A stretch of DNA of 64,000 bases from a virus (IMGVR_UViG_3300036852_000353:47556-111555), one strand, 5' to 3'. Counted from the stretch's first letter, positions 21,838-29,512 are shown. The notes: generated by a model not told the origin, from the sequence alone. Program-made: numbers and translations.

Positions 21838-22217
21838 CGCCGCGCCTTCTTCCTGCTGTAGTCGACAGCCGAGTTGTAGCGGTCGCCCGCCCCCAGGGCG
21901 TTGTAGGCGGCCTTGTCGCACACCTCGATCTCCTTGCCGGTGTAGTCGGCGCGGATGTCGAGTTCGTAGCACTCCGGCTTGGTGGTGGCCGTGGCGGTGA
22001 TGGACCCGGTCGTCACCGTCGTGCAGGTGCGCTTGCCCTTCTTGACGGTGCAGACCCGCTCCTTGACGGGCTTGTTCGTCTTCTTCGTCTTGGCGGGCTC
22101 GTACTCCTTTTCGATGACGGTGCCCTTGACGGGCCTGGTGTGGGTGTCGGCGCCGCAGGCGGTGATCAGGAGCACCGGTGCAGCGATGAGGGCGGCGATT
22201 ACGAGGCTGGTTCTCAT
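21834..22217 (-). CDS. Lipoprotein, unknown
   Basis: 127 aa. Signal peptide with lipobox LLITAC (Cys ~21); Lys/Thr-rich mature part with paired cysteines. ATG 22217 has a GACAAGGAAG leader. Likely surface-exposed in the infected cell. Confidence 0.75.
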   Translation of the reverse strand: MRTSLVIAALIAAPVLLITACGADTHTRPVKGTVIEKEYEPAKTKKTNKPVKERVCTVKKGKRTCTTVTTGSITATATTKPECYELDIRADYTGKEIEVCDKAAYNALGAGDRYNSAVDYSRKKARR

Positions 22218-22231
22218 AGACGATGTGTCGT

Positions 22232-22241
22232 CTTCCTTGTC
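22232..22241 (-). promoter_or_regulatory. Start-associated GACAAGGAAG motif
   Basis: Upstream of the lipoprotein at 21834-22217. Confidence 0.65.
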
Positions 22242-22253
22242 AGATGCGGAAAC

Positions 22254-22280
22254 GGCGGCCAGCTGCAGGGGCTGGCCGCC
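22254..22280 (-). terminator. Terminator of the glycan operon
   Basis: GGCGGCCAGC/GCTGGCCGCC stem with a 7-nt loop, followed by GTTTCC. Confidence 0.7.
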
Positions 22281-22298
22281 GTCCTAGTGTGGCGCTTC

Positions 22299-23717
22299 TT
22301 ACCGGAGGTTTCCAGGAATCGGCAACTCCGTGGTGATCGTGCTATGTGGGTCGTAGAGCGTGTGGACTGGCGCCGTCAACTTCCGTAGTGGCATGGTCTC
22401 CTCGTGCCGCTGCGCCGGGATGATCACCTTCGGCGGTGCTTCATCCGCGGTGCTCTTGCGCGTTCCCCAGTGGGTGGTCCGTGCCTGTGTGATGGCCCAG
22501 TACATGGCGGGCTTGATGAGGAGCAGGTTCAGCAGCGAGACGAGCGGCGTCAGGAAGAGCCACGCAACGAACTTCTGTCCTGTACTCATCTCGGGGCGCA
22601 GTGCCACGTACATGCCCGTCTGCGCGTAGGTCATGATGACCCAGTACCCGAAGCCTTGGAGGAATACGAAGTATTCGCCCTGGTGGTACGGAAGCGCGAA
22701 GAACACCCAGGCGTAGAGAACAGGCGCGACTCCTGTGAGCACCATGCCGTACAGCCGGAAGAAGAGCGGTGCACCCTCGAAGTAGGTCAGTTCGTAGCCG
22801 ACGTACTTCCAGTAGGACTTGAACCACCGTACTCGTTGCGTCCAGAGTTCCCCCAGGCCTGTCGGCATGGCGCTATACACGAGTGCTTCGTTGACGGCGA
22901 CGACCTGTCCACGCTGGAGTGCGTAGTGCGTGAGACGGCGGTCGTCGCCTGCGGTGCCGGAGGTGATGTAGTCCTCAAGGTTGTTGAGGACCAGCTCCTT
23001 GCGGTAGACCGCGAGGATTCCGGATGTCGGTGCTACGGCGCCGAGCTGGGAGCGTGCCATGCGGGTGACCAGGCACCAGGTGACGATCTCGACGTCGATG
23101 ACGCGGGTCAGCCAGTTGTCGAGGCGGTTACGCACCAGTGTCAGGCCGGTGCATGCCTGGATTCGGGCGTCCGACATGGCCTTCATGCAGTGCCAGAGGG
23201 CCATCCTGTGGAGCACCGAGTCGGAGTCCACCGTCAGGAGCATGTCGTAGGAAGCGGGGTCGACGCGTCGCAGGACGTAGGCCTGTGCGTGACGCTTGCC
23301 CGCGTTGGCCTGCCGGTGCCACGTCACCAGCGGGTGGTCGAAGGGGACCACAGGCACCCGGGATCCATCGTCGACCACGTGAATCGCTTGGGGCGGGCGC
23401 GCCTGGTTGATGAGCGCCCACACCGTAGCGTAGAGCGCTTCTTGCGGTTCGTTGTAGGCGGGCACGATTGCGAGGACACGCGCCGGGGAAGGCGGGTAGT
23501 GCTGGAAGCTGCGCCCCCGGATGGCGGCAGTGAGAGAGAAGACCATTACCACCGTGATGACGCAGTAGAAGACCAGCGCTACACCGAAAGACTGCTTGCT
23601 CCACATGAAGTGGTACAGCAGCGACCATGCGGTGGCCGCCAGGATGGCGGCCACACACACGAACACCTGCCAGGGGGAGCGGGTCCTCCTGGGCTTCATG
23701 CGGTGTTTATTACCCAC
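22299..23717 (-). CDS. Processive family 2 glycosyltransferase, hyaluronan-synthase type
   Basis: 472 aa. Two N-terminal membrane segments (~17-63), a GT-A domain, and about four C-terminal membrane segments (~320-430). GT2 motifs in order: VPAYNE, VVDDGSR, TVDSDS, a GDDRRLTHYAL acceptor motif and QRVRW (QxxRW), which together mark processive synthases such as HAS, chitin and cellulose synthases. GDDRRLT and QRVRWFKSYWK look most like HAS. It would polymerise and export a UDP-sugar glycan at the membrane. GTG 23717 or ATG 23700 could start it; neither has a clear RBS. Coupled to the genes at 23710 and 23892. Confidence 0.82.
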   Translation of the reverse strand: MGNKHRMKPRRTRSPWQVFVCVAAILAATAWSLLYHFMWSKQSFGVALVFYCVITVVMVFSLTAAIRGRSFQHYPPSPARVLAIVPAYNEPQEALYATVWALINQARPPQAIHVVDDGSRVPVVPFDHPLVTWHRQANAGKRHAQAYVLRRVDPASYDMLLTVDSDSVLHRMALWHCMKAMSDARIQACTGLTLVRNRLDNWLTRVIDVEIVTWCLVTRMARSQLGAVAPTSGILAVYRKELVLNNLEDYITSGTAGDDRRLTHYALQRGQVVAVNEALVYSAMPTGLGELWTQRVRWFKSYWKYVGYELTYFEGAPLFFRLYGMVLTGVAPVLYAWVFFALPYHQGEYFVFLQGFGYWVIMTYAQTGMYVALRPEMSTGQKFVAWLFLTPLVSLLNLLLIKPAMYWAITQARTTHWGTRKSTADEAPPKVIIPAQRHEETMPLRKLTAPVHTLYDPHSTITTELPIPGNLR

Positions 23718-23868
23718 GGGTGCCGTTCCGCTTGGCCACGCGGTAGGTGAACGCGCCGATCAGGATCAGCGCGATGACTATCGCAAGGAGCCAGTCGATG
23801 CCCACCCCCACGCCGAAAATCGTCAGCGTGCCCAACCCCGTCTTCGCGAGGGCTCCTTCGTCGTACAT
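23710..23868 (-). CDS. Small single-span membrane protein, 52 aa
   Basis: MYDEGALAKTGLGTLTIFG..., with one long hydrophobic segment (~residues 16-42) and a basic tail YRVAKRNGTRG. ATG 23868 follows GACAAGGAAGGAAATC. It overlaps the glycosyltransferase start, so it may be a partner subunit. Confidence 0.65.
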   Translation of the reverse strand: MYDEGALAKTGLGTLTIFGVGVGIDWLLAIVIALILIGAFTYRVAKRNGTRG

Positions 23869-23874
23869 GATTTC

Positions 23875-23884
23875 CTTCCTTGTC
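23875..23884 (-). promoter_or_regulatory. Start-associated GACAAGGAAG motif
   Basis: Upstream of the 52-aa membrane protein. Confidence 0.7.
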
Positions 23885-23891
23885 GGTGCGG

Positions 23892-25157
23892 CTAGAGCCG
23901 CTCGATGTGTGGGGCCGTCGGCATGACGCCCCGGGTGTCCAGCACGTAGGTCGCGTAGACGGCGACGTGCTGGAGATCGAAGGCCGTGTGCGGCGTGAGC
24001 AGCACGACGGCGTCGTAGTCCCCGATGTTGAGATCGTGACGGTCGGGAATCTCCTTGAGCTGGTCGAGGTCCCCCTCAGGGAAGAAGGGGTCGACCACGG
24101 TGACGCGGGCTCCGGCCTCGCGCAGCAGGTCAATGACGTCGGTGGCCGGGGATTCGCGCATGTCGGCGGTGTCAGGCTTGTAGGCCTGGCCGAGCGCGAG
24201 GATGAAGGCGCCGTTGAGCGCCTGGCCGTAGCGCTGGCTGAGACCGTCCTGCAGACGGCGTACGACATAGGCGGGCTGGTTGTCGTTGATCTCCTGCGCC
24301 AGTTCGACGAGGCGGAACGTGGCGCCGAACTCGGTACGCAGATGGTGGGTCAGGTAGACCGGGTCGCAGGGGATGCAGTGGCCTCCGACGCCGGGCCCGG
24401 GGGTGAACTTGGTGAAGCCGAAGGGCTTGGTGGCGGCGAGGTTGAGGACGTGGTGGACATTGACGCCGAGGGTGTGGGCGTGCCGCTGGAGTTCGTTGAC
24501 CAGCGCGATGTTGACCTGGCGGTAGGTGTTTTCGAACACCTTGGCCAGCTCGGCTTCTTCGAGGCTGTCGGCCGGGACCAGGTGAGCGGTGATGCCCTGG
24601 TAGAACTCCATCACCTTGGCCAGGCAGTCTTCGGTGAGGCCGGAGATGATCTTCGGGGTCTTTTGGAACGTCCAGATGTGGTTACCGGGGTCGATGCGCT
24701 CCGGGCTGAAGCCGACGTGGAAGTCCTTGCCCGCGGTGAGTTCGGAGGCCGTCTCCAGGATGGGGATGACGACGCTGTGGGTGGTGCCCGGGTAGGTCGT
24801 CGACTCCAGGATGACGGTGGCGCCGGGGTTCAGGTACATCGCCACTGTGGTGACGGCGCTTTCGACGTAGCTGAGGTCGGGGGCGCCCTTCTTCACGGGT
24901 GTGGGGACCGTGATGATGGCGACGTCGAAGTCCTTCATGTGGTGTTCGTCGTTGATGGGGCGGTACAGCCCGTGCAGGCCAGCGAGGGTCTCCTGCAGCT
25001 GGAGGGAGGTGATGTCTTCTACGTAGGAGATGCCTGCTGTCAGCTGCTGGTAGCGCTGCTGGTCGGGTTCGTAGCCGAGTACTTCATGGCCCGCTTGCGC
25101 GGCAGCCATGGCCAGGGGCAGGCCGACGTAGCCCTGCCCCATGACGAGAATCTTCAC
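23892..25157 (-). CDS. Nucleotide-sugar 6-dehydrogenase (UDP-GlcNAc/UDP-ManNAc type)
   Basis: 421 aa. NAD-binding GQGYVGLPLA at the start, ESTTYPGTT, FSPERIDPGN, KVFENTYRQVNIA, and the catalytic-Cys motif GVGGHCIPCDP. The GGHCIP form is that of WbpA/WecC-type dehydrogenases; UDP-glucose dehydrogenases usually have GGSCFPKD. It would oxidise a UDP-HexNAc (less likely UDP-glucose) to the uronic acid with two NAD+. GTG 25157 follows AAAAGGAAGG, a variant of the start-associated motif. First gene of an operon with the HAS-like synthase, so it probably supplies its substrate. Confidence 0.85.
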   Translation of the reverse strand: MKILVMGQGYVGLPLAMAAAQAGHEVLGYEPDQQRYQQLTAGISYVEDITSLQLQETLAGLHGLYRPINDEHHMKDFDVAIITVPTPVKKGAPDLSYVESAVTTVAMYLNPGATVILESTTYPGTTHSVVIPILETASELTAGKDFHVGFSPERIDPGNHIWTFQKTPKIISGLTEDCLAKVMEFYQGITAHLVPADSLEEAELAKVFENTYRQVNIALVNELQRHAHTLGVNVHHVLNLAATKPFGFTKFTPGPGVGGHCIPCDPVYLTHHLRTEFGATFRLVELAQEINDNQPAYVVRRLQDGLSQRYGQALNGAFILALGQAYKPDTADMRESPATDVIDLLREAGARVTVVDPFFPEGDLDQLKEIPDRHDLNIGDYDAVVLLTPHTAFDLQHVAVYATYVLDTRGVMPTAPHIERL

Positions 25158-25219
25158 AGGGATTGCCCTTCCTTTTCACGGATCATCGTACTGGTCAGAA
25201 GTTGACGTTCTGCTTGTAG

Positions 25220-25267
25220 TGACGCATCTGAGACATGCGTCAGCCCGGAACCTCAGGCTCCGGGCTG
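25220..25267. terminator. Double hairpin, terminator-like
   Basis: TGACGCAT/ATGCGTCA followed by CAGCCCGGA/TCCGGGCTG. It separates the 25299 gene from the sugar operon. Confidence 0.6.
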
Positions 25268-25298
25268 AGTTGGTGTTGTGATCAGCAGTTGTGGCTGA

Positions 25299-25496
25299 CT
25301 AGAAGCCCCAGGCCTCATCGCACATGTCGACGATCTCGGCCAACAGGATGTTGCCTTCGGTGACGGAGTCCGACCAGGCGGACGCGTCGGGGTAGTCGGC
25401 GTCAATCATCTTCTGTCGCTTGTCGCGCCAGCCTTTGGCCTCGACCAGCTTGCGCTGCAACTTCGGGGGGATGTGGTGGGTGGGTTCGCTGTCCAT
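25299..25496 (-). CDS. Unknown protein, 65 aa
   Basis: Basic helical first half (PPKLQRKLVEAKGWRDKRQK) and acidic second half ending DEAWGF. CAGGAGAACGCC sets ATG 25496. Confidence 0.6.
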   Translation of the reverse strand: MDSEPTHHIPPKLQRKLVEAKGWRDKRQKMIDADYPDASAWSDSVTEGNILLAEIVDMCDEAWGF

Positions 25497-25602
25497 GGCG
25501 TTCTCCTGTTGGTGGTGGGGTGAGGTGCGGCACTCGCGAGAGTGGCGTCCAACCCGGCCCGACGCCGTGCTGCACCTCCTTACCGGCCAGTCGACCCTCA
25601 CA

Positions 25603-25812
25603 TCATGCGGCGTTCCTGTGCACTGCCTGGCGGATCTCGTCGCTTCTGCGGACTAGGCAGCCGTCGCATGTGCAGGCTTCGGGATGGCTGAGGGTGTCCT
25701 GGCGGCGGGCGGCGGCGAGGGCCTTGATCTCGTCGACCAGCTGCTCGTTGCTGTCAGGCAACGGGCTCTCCCCGATGGCCCAGGGGTTGGGGATGTCCTT
25801 CTTGCGTGCCAT
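25603..25812 (-). CDS. Unknown protein, 69 aa
   Basis: Helical with CTCDGC near the end. Its start overlaps the upstream stop. Confidence 0.55.
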   Translation of the reverse strand: MARKKDIPNPWAIGESPLPDSNEQLVDEIKALAAARRQDTLSHPEACTCDGCLVRRSDEIRQAVHRNAA

Positions 25813-26063
25813 CAGATGACCTCCGCGTGCAGAATCCGGGCGGGTGCGACGTCACTCTTGATCATGCCGTCGTCGGTACGGGCGAAAACGCCGGAGGGTC
25901 CGATGGACAGGACGTTGCCCTGGTACACGCCGTAGACGCTGTCGTCGGTGAAGGTGACGCGGAGGATGCCGTGGGCGGTGACGTGGCTGTAGGTGGCTCC
26001 GTAGTGGAGGGCCTTCAGGGTTGTGAGTGAGTAGCGCGGTTCCTCTGCGATGAGCTGTTTCAT
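25812..26063 (-). CDS. Unknown protein, 83 aa
   Basis: Beta-rich (ILRVTFTDDSVYGVYQGNVLSIG). ATG 26063 has a GACAAGGAAGGGC leader. Confidence 0.6.
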   Translation of the reverse strand: MKQLIAEEPRYSLTTLKALHYGATYSHVTAHGILRVTFTDDSVYGVYQGNVLSIGPSGVFARTDDGMIKSDVAPARILHAEVI

Positions 26064-26075
26064 AGGGTCTGAGCC

Positions 26076-26085
26076 CTTCCTTGTC
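26076..26085 (-). promoter_or_regulatory. Start-associated GACAAGGAAG motif
   Basis: Upstream of the gene at 25812-26063. Confidence 0.65.
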
Positions 26086-26144
26086 GTGTTCCGGGAGTCG
26101 GCCCGGCTCCGTCAACTCCTGTCTGGACCGTGTCCAGTTTGCGA

Positions 26145-26675
26145 TCAGGCTCCTTTCAGGTCATACACGGTAACGGGGATACCACACGCAGTGAGGGTGT
26201 TTTGGATGATCGGTTCGATTTCATCCCAGGTGCCGCCGCCGAGACCGCATCCGATGCGCGGCATGTGGACGGAGGCTTCGTTGAGGTAGGCGATGTGGGC
26301 GACCTGTTCCAGACAGGAGTGCACCGCGTCGTAGTCGACGGCGCGGGGTGCGCTGCTGTGGTGCCGGATGCCCCGCTGGGCGATCATGTTGGCGACCAGG
26401 GTCCTGGACTCGTAGTCCGCCTGCTCCATGGGGCGCGGGTTGTAGTGGGTGAGCTGGATCTGTCCCAGCGTGAACGGGACTTCTTGGTCGCCGTTCTTGT
26501 AGAAGGTGTTCTCGGCCCAGTGGCGGTAGCACATCTCCGGTTCACGGTCGCGCTTGGAGAGTGCGACCACGAATCCACTGCCCCACTTGCCCTTGTCGTT
26601 ACAGACGTGCGCGATGATCTTGAGGCCGTCGCCCTGGGGGTCGGTGGCATCGCCGGTGGTGTAGGTGATGGTCAA
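26145..26675 (-). CDS. Macro-domain protein (ADP-ribose-binding)
   Basis: 176 aa. TYTTGDAT, IIAHVCNDKGKWGSGF, MPRIGCGLGGGTWDEI and a C-terminal VTVYDL are the macro-domain signature, covering the ADP-ribose pocket (GDAT, HxCN, GxGxGGG). Related proteins hydrolyse ADP-ribose-1''-phosphate or remove ADP-ribose from nucleic acid or protein. A TTG start at 26675 overlaps the upstream stop (TTGA), matching the coupling used elsewhere in this genome. It may counter ADP-ribosylating host defence; that is inference. Confidence 0.82.
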   Translation of the reverse strand: MTITYTTGDATDPQGDGLKIIAHVCNDKGKWGSGFVVALSKRDREPEMCYRHWAENTFYKNGDQEVPFTLGQIQLTHYNPRPMEQADYESRTLVANMIAQRGIRHHSSAPRAVDYDAVHSCLEQVAHIAYLNEASVHMPRIGCGLGGGTWDEIEPIIQNTLTACGIPVTVYDLKGA

Positions 26676-26950
26676 GTTGCTGCCTTCTGCTTCCTCGTCA
26701 GGGAGATGCCGGGCCTCTTCGGGCTGGCTGCCCGGGGCGGGCAGGGAGGCAGCTGCGCGGGCTGGTGGTTGAGCCGGTCGCATTCGGCGTCGGCGCTGGT
26801 GTAGTCGGGGTGCTGGCTGATGAAGGTGTACGTCTCCTTCTCGCCGAGGGCCACGGCGACCCACTCCTTCAGATGGACCACGGCGTAGTCCTTGGTGGGG
26901 TTCAGCCGCATGCCGCGGTGCAGGACTATGTAGGGGTGCGAGGTTTTCAT
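26672..26950 (-). CDS. Unknown protein, 92 aa
   Basis: Alpha/beta start (HPYIVLHRGMRLNPTKDYAVV), Pro-rich basic tail. Coupled to the macro-domain gene and to 26947-27318. Confidence 0.55.
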   Translation of the reverse strand: MKTSHPYIVLHRGMRLNPTKDYAVVHLKEWVAVALGEKETYTFISQHPDYTSADAECDRLNHQPAQLPPCPPRAASPKRPGISLTRKQKAAT

Positions 26951-27318
26951 GTGCGGCGTCCTCTCCTTACGGCTTCGGCGCGGATGGCGTCGGCGGGGTA
27001 GAGCGCGATCATGCGTCCGCTGTTCTCGTCTTGTCGTTCACGGGATCTCTTGATACCCCAGCGGGACAGGGCGGAGCGGGCGGCGGCTGCATCGCGGTAG
27101 CCGAGGTACTCGGCTGTCTCGGCTGCGTTCCACGCTTCGGCTGTGTCCGCTTTTGCTGCCTCTTCAACAGCAGCCGTGACGTACCGGTCGATCAGCTTCA
27201 TGGCGGCAGCGACGTCGCTGTCACAGGAGCAGTGGCAGAAGGGACACATCTCCTCGTTGCCGCCCGGACATCCGATGATCAGTTCGCGTAGCTGTTGTTC
27301 GAGTTCGTCACGGTTCAT
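26947..27318 (-). CDS. Putative HTH protein with N-terminal Cys cluster
   Basis: 123 aa. CPFCHCSC near residue 25, then AAETAEYLGYRDAAAARSALSRWGI, which looks like an excisionase/HTH module. Possibly a DNA-binding regulator. Confidence 0.6.
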   Translation of the reverse strand: MNRDELEQQLRELIIGCPGGNEEMCPFCHCSCDSDVAAAMKLIDRYVTAAVEEAAKADTAEAWNAAETAEYLGYRDAAAARSALSRWGIKRSRERQDENSGRMIALYPADAIRAEAVRRGRRT

Positions 27319-27700
27319 GGTGTGGTTCCCTGCCAGGGTGCGAGGTATACGACGAGCCAGGAGACGGCCAGCCAGCAGAGAATGACGGATACGCAGCCGA
27401 TGCAGTACTCGGCGACGGGGTTACGCTCGCGTGGTGGTGGCTCTTGCGCCGTCTCGTGATCCATTGCCCTATGTTTTTCAGGAGTGCCAGGACGTCGGCA
27501 ACGATCCTCGCGATGAAGGCGGCGGTCCACAAGATGGACGCGGCGGCCATGGGGGCGATGTAGCCGGTTGCCAGCAGCCAGTCGGTCCGCGTGGAGGGTA
27601 CGGGCAGCACGCCGATGGTGATGACCAGCCACTCTGCGAGTGTGAGGACCGTGAGGCAGACGAGCAGGCAGCCCAGGGCGGATCTTCGTGGAGCGGCCAT
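27308..27700 (-). CDS. Membrane protein, 130 aa
   Basis: Two to three hydrophobic segments (~residues 10-30, 40-65). The last 50 codons overlap another open frame (27315-27464) that also encodes a membrane segment. ATG 27700 follows GACAAGGAAGGACGG. Confidence 0.55.
   Translation of the reverse strand: MAAPRRSALGCLLVCLTVLTLAEWLVITIGVLPVPSTRTDWLLATGYIAPMAAASILWTAAFIARIVADVLALLKNIGQWITRRRKSHHHASVTPSPSTASAAYPSFSAGWPSPGSSYTSHPGREPHHEP
27315..27464 (-). CDS. Small membrane protein, 49 aa, overlapping frame
   Basis: YCIGCVSVILCWLAVSWLVV is a clear transmembrane stretch. Its stop overlaps the next start as ATGA, the rule in this genome, which argues it is real. Weak RBS. It overlaps the upstream gene completely in another frame. 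Confidence 0.5.
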   Translation of the reverse strand: MDHETAQEPPPRERNPVAEYCIGCVSVILCWLAVSWLVVYLAPWQGTTP

Positions 27701-27709
27701 CGGGCCGTC

Positions 27710-27719
27710 CTTCCTTGTC
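27710..27719 (-). promoter_or_regulatory. Start-associated GACAAGGAAG motif
   Basis: Upstream of the membrane protein at 27308-27700. Confidence 0.7.
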
Positions 27720-27734
27720 GGGGTGGTGCGGGTG

Positions 27735-28007
27735 TTACTCGTCGATCTCGCGTGCGGAGAAGGAGCAGACGCGCGGGATGTAGGCGCCGGTGGCCTGCGC
27801 CGCATCGTGCAGGATGGGGCGCGCTGTGTCCATGGCGTCGTACACGGTGTCGGCGTCGACCTGCCAGCACAGGTGGACCTGCTTGTTGACGCGGTCGAAC
27901 TTGACGAACGATCCGAAGCCGAGGATCTGCCGGATGGCGAGCGTCTCCGTGGTCTTGAGCCATCCCACGTCTGCGATGACGCTTTCGATGCTGTAGGTCT
28001 GTATCAC
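27735..28007 (-). CDS. Unknown protein, 90 aa
   Basis: IQTYSIESVIADVGWLKT start, alpha/beta, ends with SAREIDE. GTG 28007 is chosen because of AGGAGGTGAAACA. Confidence 0.6.
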   Translation of the reverse strand: MIQTYSIESVIADVGWLKTTETLAIRQILGFGSFVKFDRVNKQVHLCWQVDADTVYDAMDTARPILHDAAQATGAYIPRVCSFSAREIDE

Positions 28008-28055
28008 TGTTTCACCTCCTTGAACAGGGTCTGTGCTCATGGGTGTTGTGGATGG

Positions 28056-28250
28056 TCATGGTGCCTCCCAGTCGACGCAGCCGTTGAGGAACATGGCGGC
28101 CTCCAATGCGGTGTCGTGGTCGGTGTAGTTGCCGATCCGCTGGGTGGGGCGGTGCGGGCTGTGGCGTGCTATCTGGAAGCAGCCGTCCAGCTCTGTGTGC
28201 GGCTCGACGCGGTACTCGGCGACGGGCCTGGGTAAGGGATCGGCTGGCAC
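28056..28250 (-). CDS. Unknown protein, 64 aa
   Basis: Hydrophilic, ends ALEAAMFLNGCVDWEAP. GTG 28250 preceded by CGGAGGCAGCC. Confidence 0.55.
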   Translation of the reverse strand: MPADPLPRPVAEYRVEPHTELDGCFQIARHSPHRPTQRIGNYTDHDTALEAAMFLNGCVDWEAP

Positions 28251-28264
28251 GGCTGCCTCCGGCG

Positions 28265-28417
28265 TCAGGCGGTGAGCATCTGGATCAGGACCCACCCGGC
28301 GACGGCGGCGATGGACCACCAGATGCAGAAGCGGGTCAATGGGTGATGCCGATCGTTTCTCCAGAGATAGACCCAGGTATCGACATCTTGGTCGTACTCG
28401 TCGTCGTAGTCGTTCAC
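28265..28417 (-). CDS. Small membrane protein, 50 aa
   Basis: Acidic N-terminus MNDYDDEYDQDVDTW and one transmembrane segment (CIWWSIAAVAGWVLIQML). GTG 28417 follows GACAAGGAAGTCA. Confidence 0.65.
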   Translation of the reverse strand: MNDYDDEYDQDVDTWVYLWRNDRHHPLTRFCIWWSIAAVAGWVLIQMLTA

Positions 28418-28420
28418 TGA

Positions 28421-28430
28421 CTTCCTTGTC
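28421..28430 (-). promoter_or_regulatory. Start-associated GACAAGGAAG motif
   Basis: Upstream of the 50-aa membrane protein; it lies in the ancestral 3' end of the frameshifted gene. Confidence 0.65.
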
Positions 28431-28535
28431 GTGGCATCTCGCTGCAGAACGGGTCGATATCGCAGACCCGGTCGTGAAGATAGCTGCCGTGGACGCAGCG
28501 TGGGCGGTTGTAGTCGGGATTGTGATCCCGGCCGG

Positions 28536-28694
28536 GTGCCCGGCGCGGCTCACCGGCGCGCTTGTGCCAGAAGAGGGGCTCGTCCTGGGTGCCCGGCGCG
28601 GCTCACCGGCGCGCTTGTGCCAGAAGAGGGGCTCGTCCTGGGTGCCCGGCGCGGCTCACCGGCGCGCTTGTGCCAGAAGAGGGGCTCGTCCTGG
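28536..28694. repeat. Three tandem 53-bp repeats
   Basis: Identical units start at 28536, 28589 and 28642 with GTGCCCGGCGCGGCTCACCG. No spacers. It causes the frameshift noted above. Confidence 0.9.
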
Positions 28695-28889
28695 GTGTCC
28701 GGCTCCCAGAGCAGGAGTGCGGCGTAGGCATGGTGGTAGGTCTTGAAGCACCAGCCATATGTGGGCATGTTCCGCTGGTCGATGCCGATGAGCCGGTGGT
28801 TGAGGCCCATGCGGACAATCAGGTAGCGGTGCGTGCCGTCCGTTGCCAGCTCTGCGGCCTTCCACGCCGCGTTGAGGGCGTGGGGCTGC

Positions 28890-29480
28890 TCATGGAGCTG
28901 CATGCTCGGTCTCCGGGTCCGGGATGTACTGCATGTCGGTCTCCAGCTGTTCGTCGTCGCCGGTGTCCTCGACGGGCTGCGGGAGTGGGTGTGTGAGGAA
29001 GTAGCGGACAGGGAACTCAGGGCTGCTCCGGGCGGTGGAGTAGAGCGTGAGGCCGAACTGGTTGCCGAGGTTCTTGGTGGCACGCAGGAAGGCCACGGAG
29101 AGAGCACCGTTCATGCAGTCGCTGTGCAGGTCCCAGATGGCTGTTTTGTCGCGTGCCTCCCTGCCCTGGCCCCAGGCTCCGGCGCCGTCCCAGAACGCTC
29201 CGGGAGTGCCATCGGGGTTGCGGATGATGATGCGGACGCGGGCGCGGTAGGCGACGTATCTGTTGAAGGATTTTCCGTCGTCGCCGGTGGGTACTTCGGT
29301 CAGTTCGAGCGTTTGTTCGCTCCAGCCCAGGGGGCCGAAGATTTCGCTGAGCCGTGCCCTCACATAGTCGTGGGGAACGATGAGCTGGTTGTCGCTCTCT
29401 CGTTGCCCGACGATGTTGTGGTCGAAGGGTTCGAGGAGTTCTTTGATTTGGGCGTGGCTGAGTCCGTTCACGGTGTTCAT
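28890..29480 (-). CDS. Rad52/Rad22-like single-strand annealing protein
   Basis: 196 aa. LEPFDHNIVGQRES, YVRARLSEIFGPLGWSEQTLEL, FNRYVAYRARVRIIIRNPDG and KNLGNQFGLTLY follow the Rad52 N-terminal fold that anneals ssDNA in a ring. Phages use such proteins for recombination-dependent replication. ATG 29480 has GACAAGGAAGTCCGC upstream. It overlaps the frameshifted gene by 14 bases. Confidence 0.78.
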   Translation of the reverse strand: MNTVNGLSHAQIKELLEPFDHNIVGQRESDNQLIVPHDYVRARLSEIFGPLGWSEQTLELTEVPTGDDGKSFNRYVAYRARVRIIIRNPDGTPGAFWDGAGAWGQGREARDKTAIWDLHSDCMNGALSVAFLRATKNLGNQFGLTLYSTARSSPEFPVRYFLTHPLPQPVEDTGDDEQLETDMQYIPDPETEHAAP

Positions 29481-29485
29481 GCGGA

Positions 29486-29495
29486 CTTCCTTGTC
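29486..29495 (-). promoter_or_regulatory. Start-associated GACAAGGAAG motif
   Basis: Upstream of the Rad52-like gene. Confidence 0.75.
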
Positions 29496-29512
29496 GGTGG
29501 AAGGTGGTGCTG

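Larger units (their letters stand above)
28414..28903 (-). pseudogene. Gene frameshifted by a 53-bp tandem triplication
   Basis: From ATG 28903 the frame encodes MQLHEQPHALNA... ELATDGTHRYLIV... DEPLFWHKRAGEPRRAP, then enters three tandem 53-bp repeats. Since 53 is not a multiple of 3, the frame rotates through all three readings and stops at 28550 (117 aa). With a single repeat copy the frame would continue as PGRDHNPDYNRPRC ... DIDPFCSEMPRQGSQ and stop at 28414 as GTGA with the next gene, the genome's normal junction. The ancestral product was therefore probably ~128 aa. Confidence 0.65.

Noticed and set aside
23880-25205. Long plus-strand open frames opposite good minus-strand genes (also 2087-2911, 22404-23750, 29836-31215, 33437-34702, 35756-37243)
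   Set aside because: They mirror conserved minus-strand enzymes with clear motifs. High GC third positions keep the antisense frame open, and no RBS or domain supports them.
28536-28694. CRISPR array
   Set aside because: The 53-bp units are directly adjacent with no spacers and lie in a gene.
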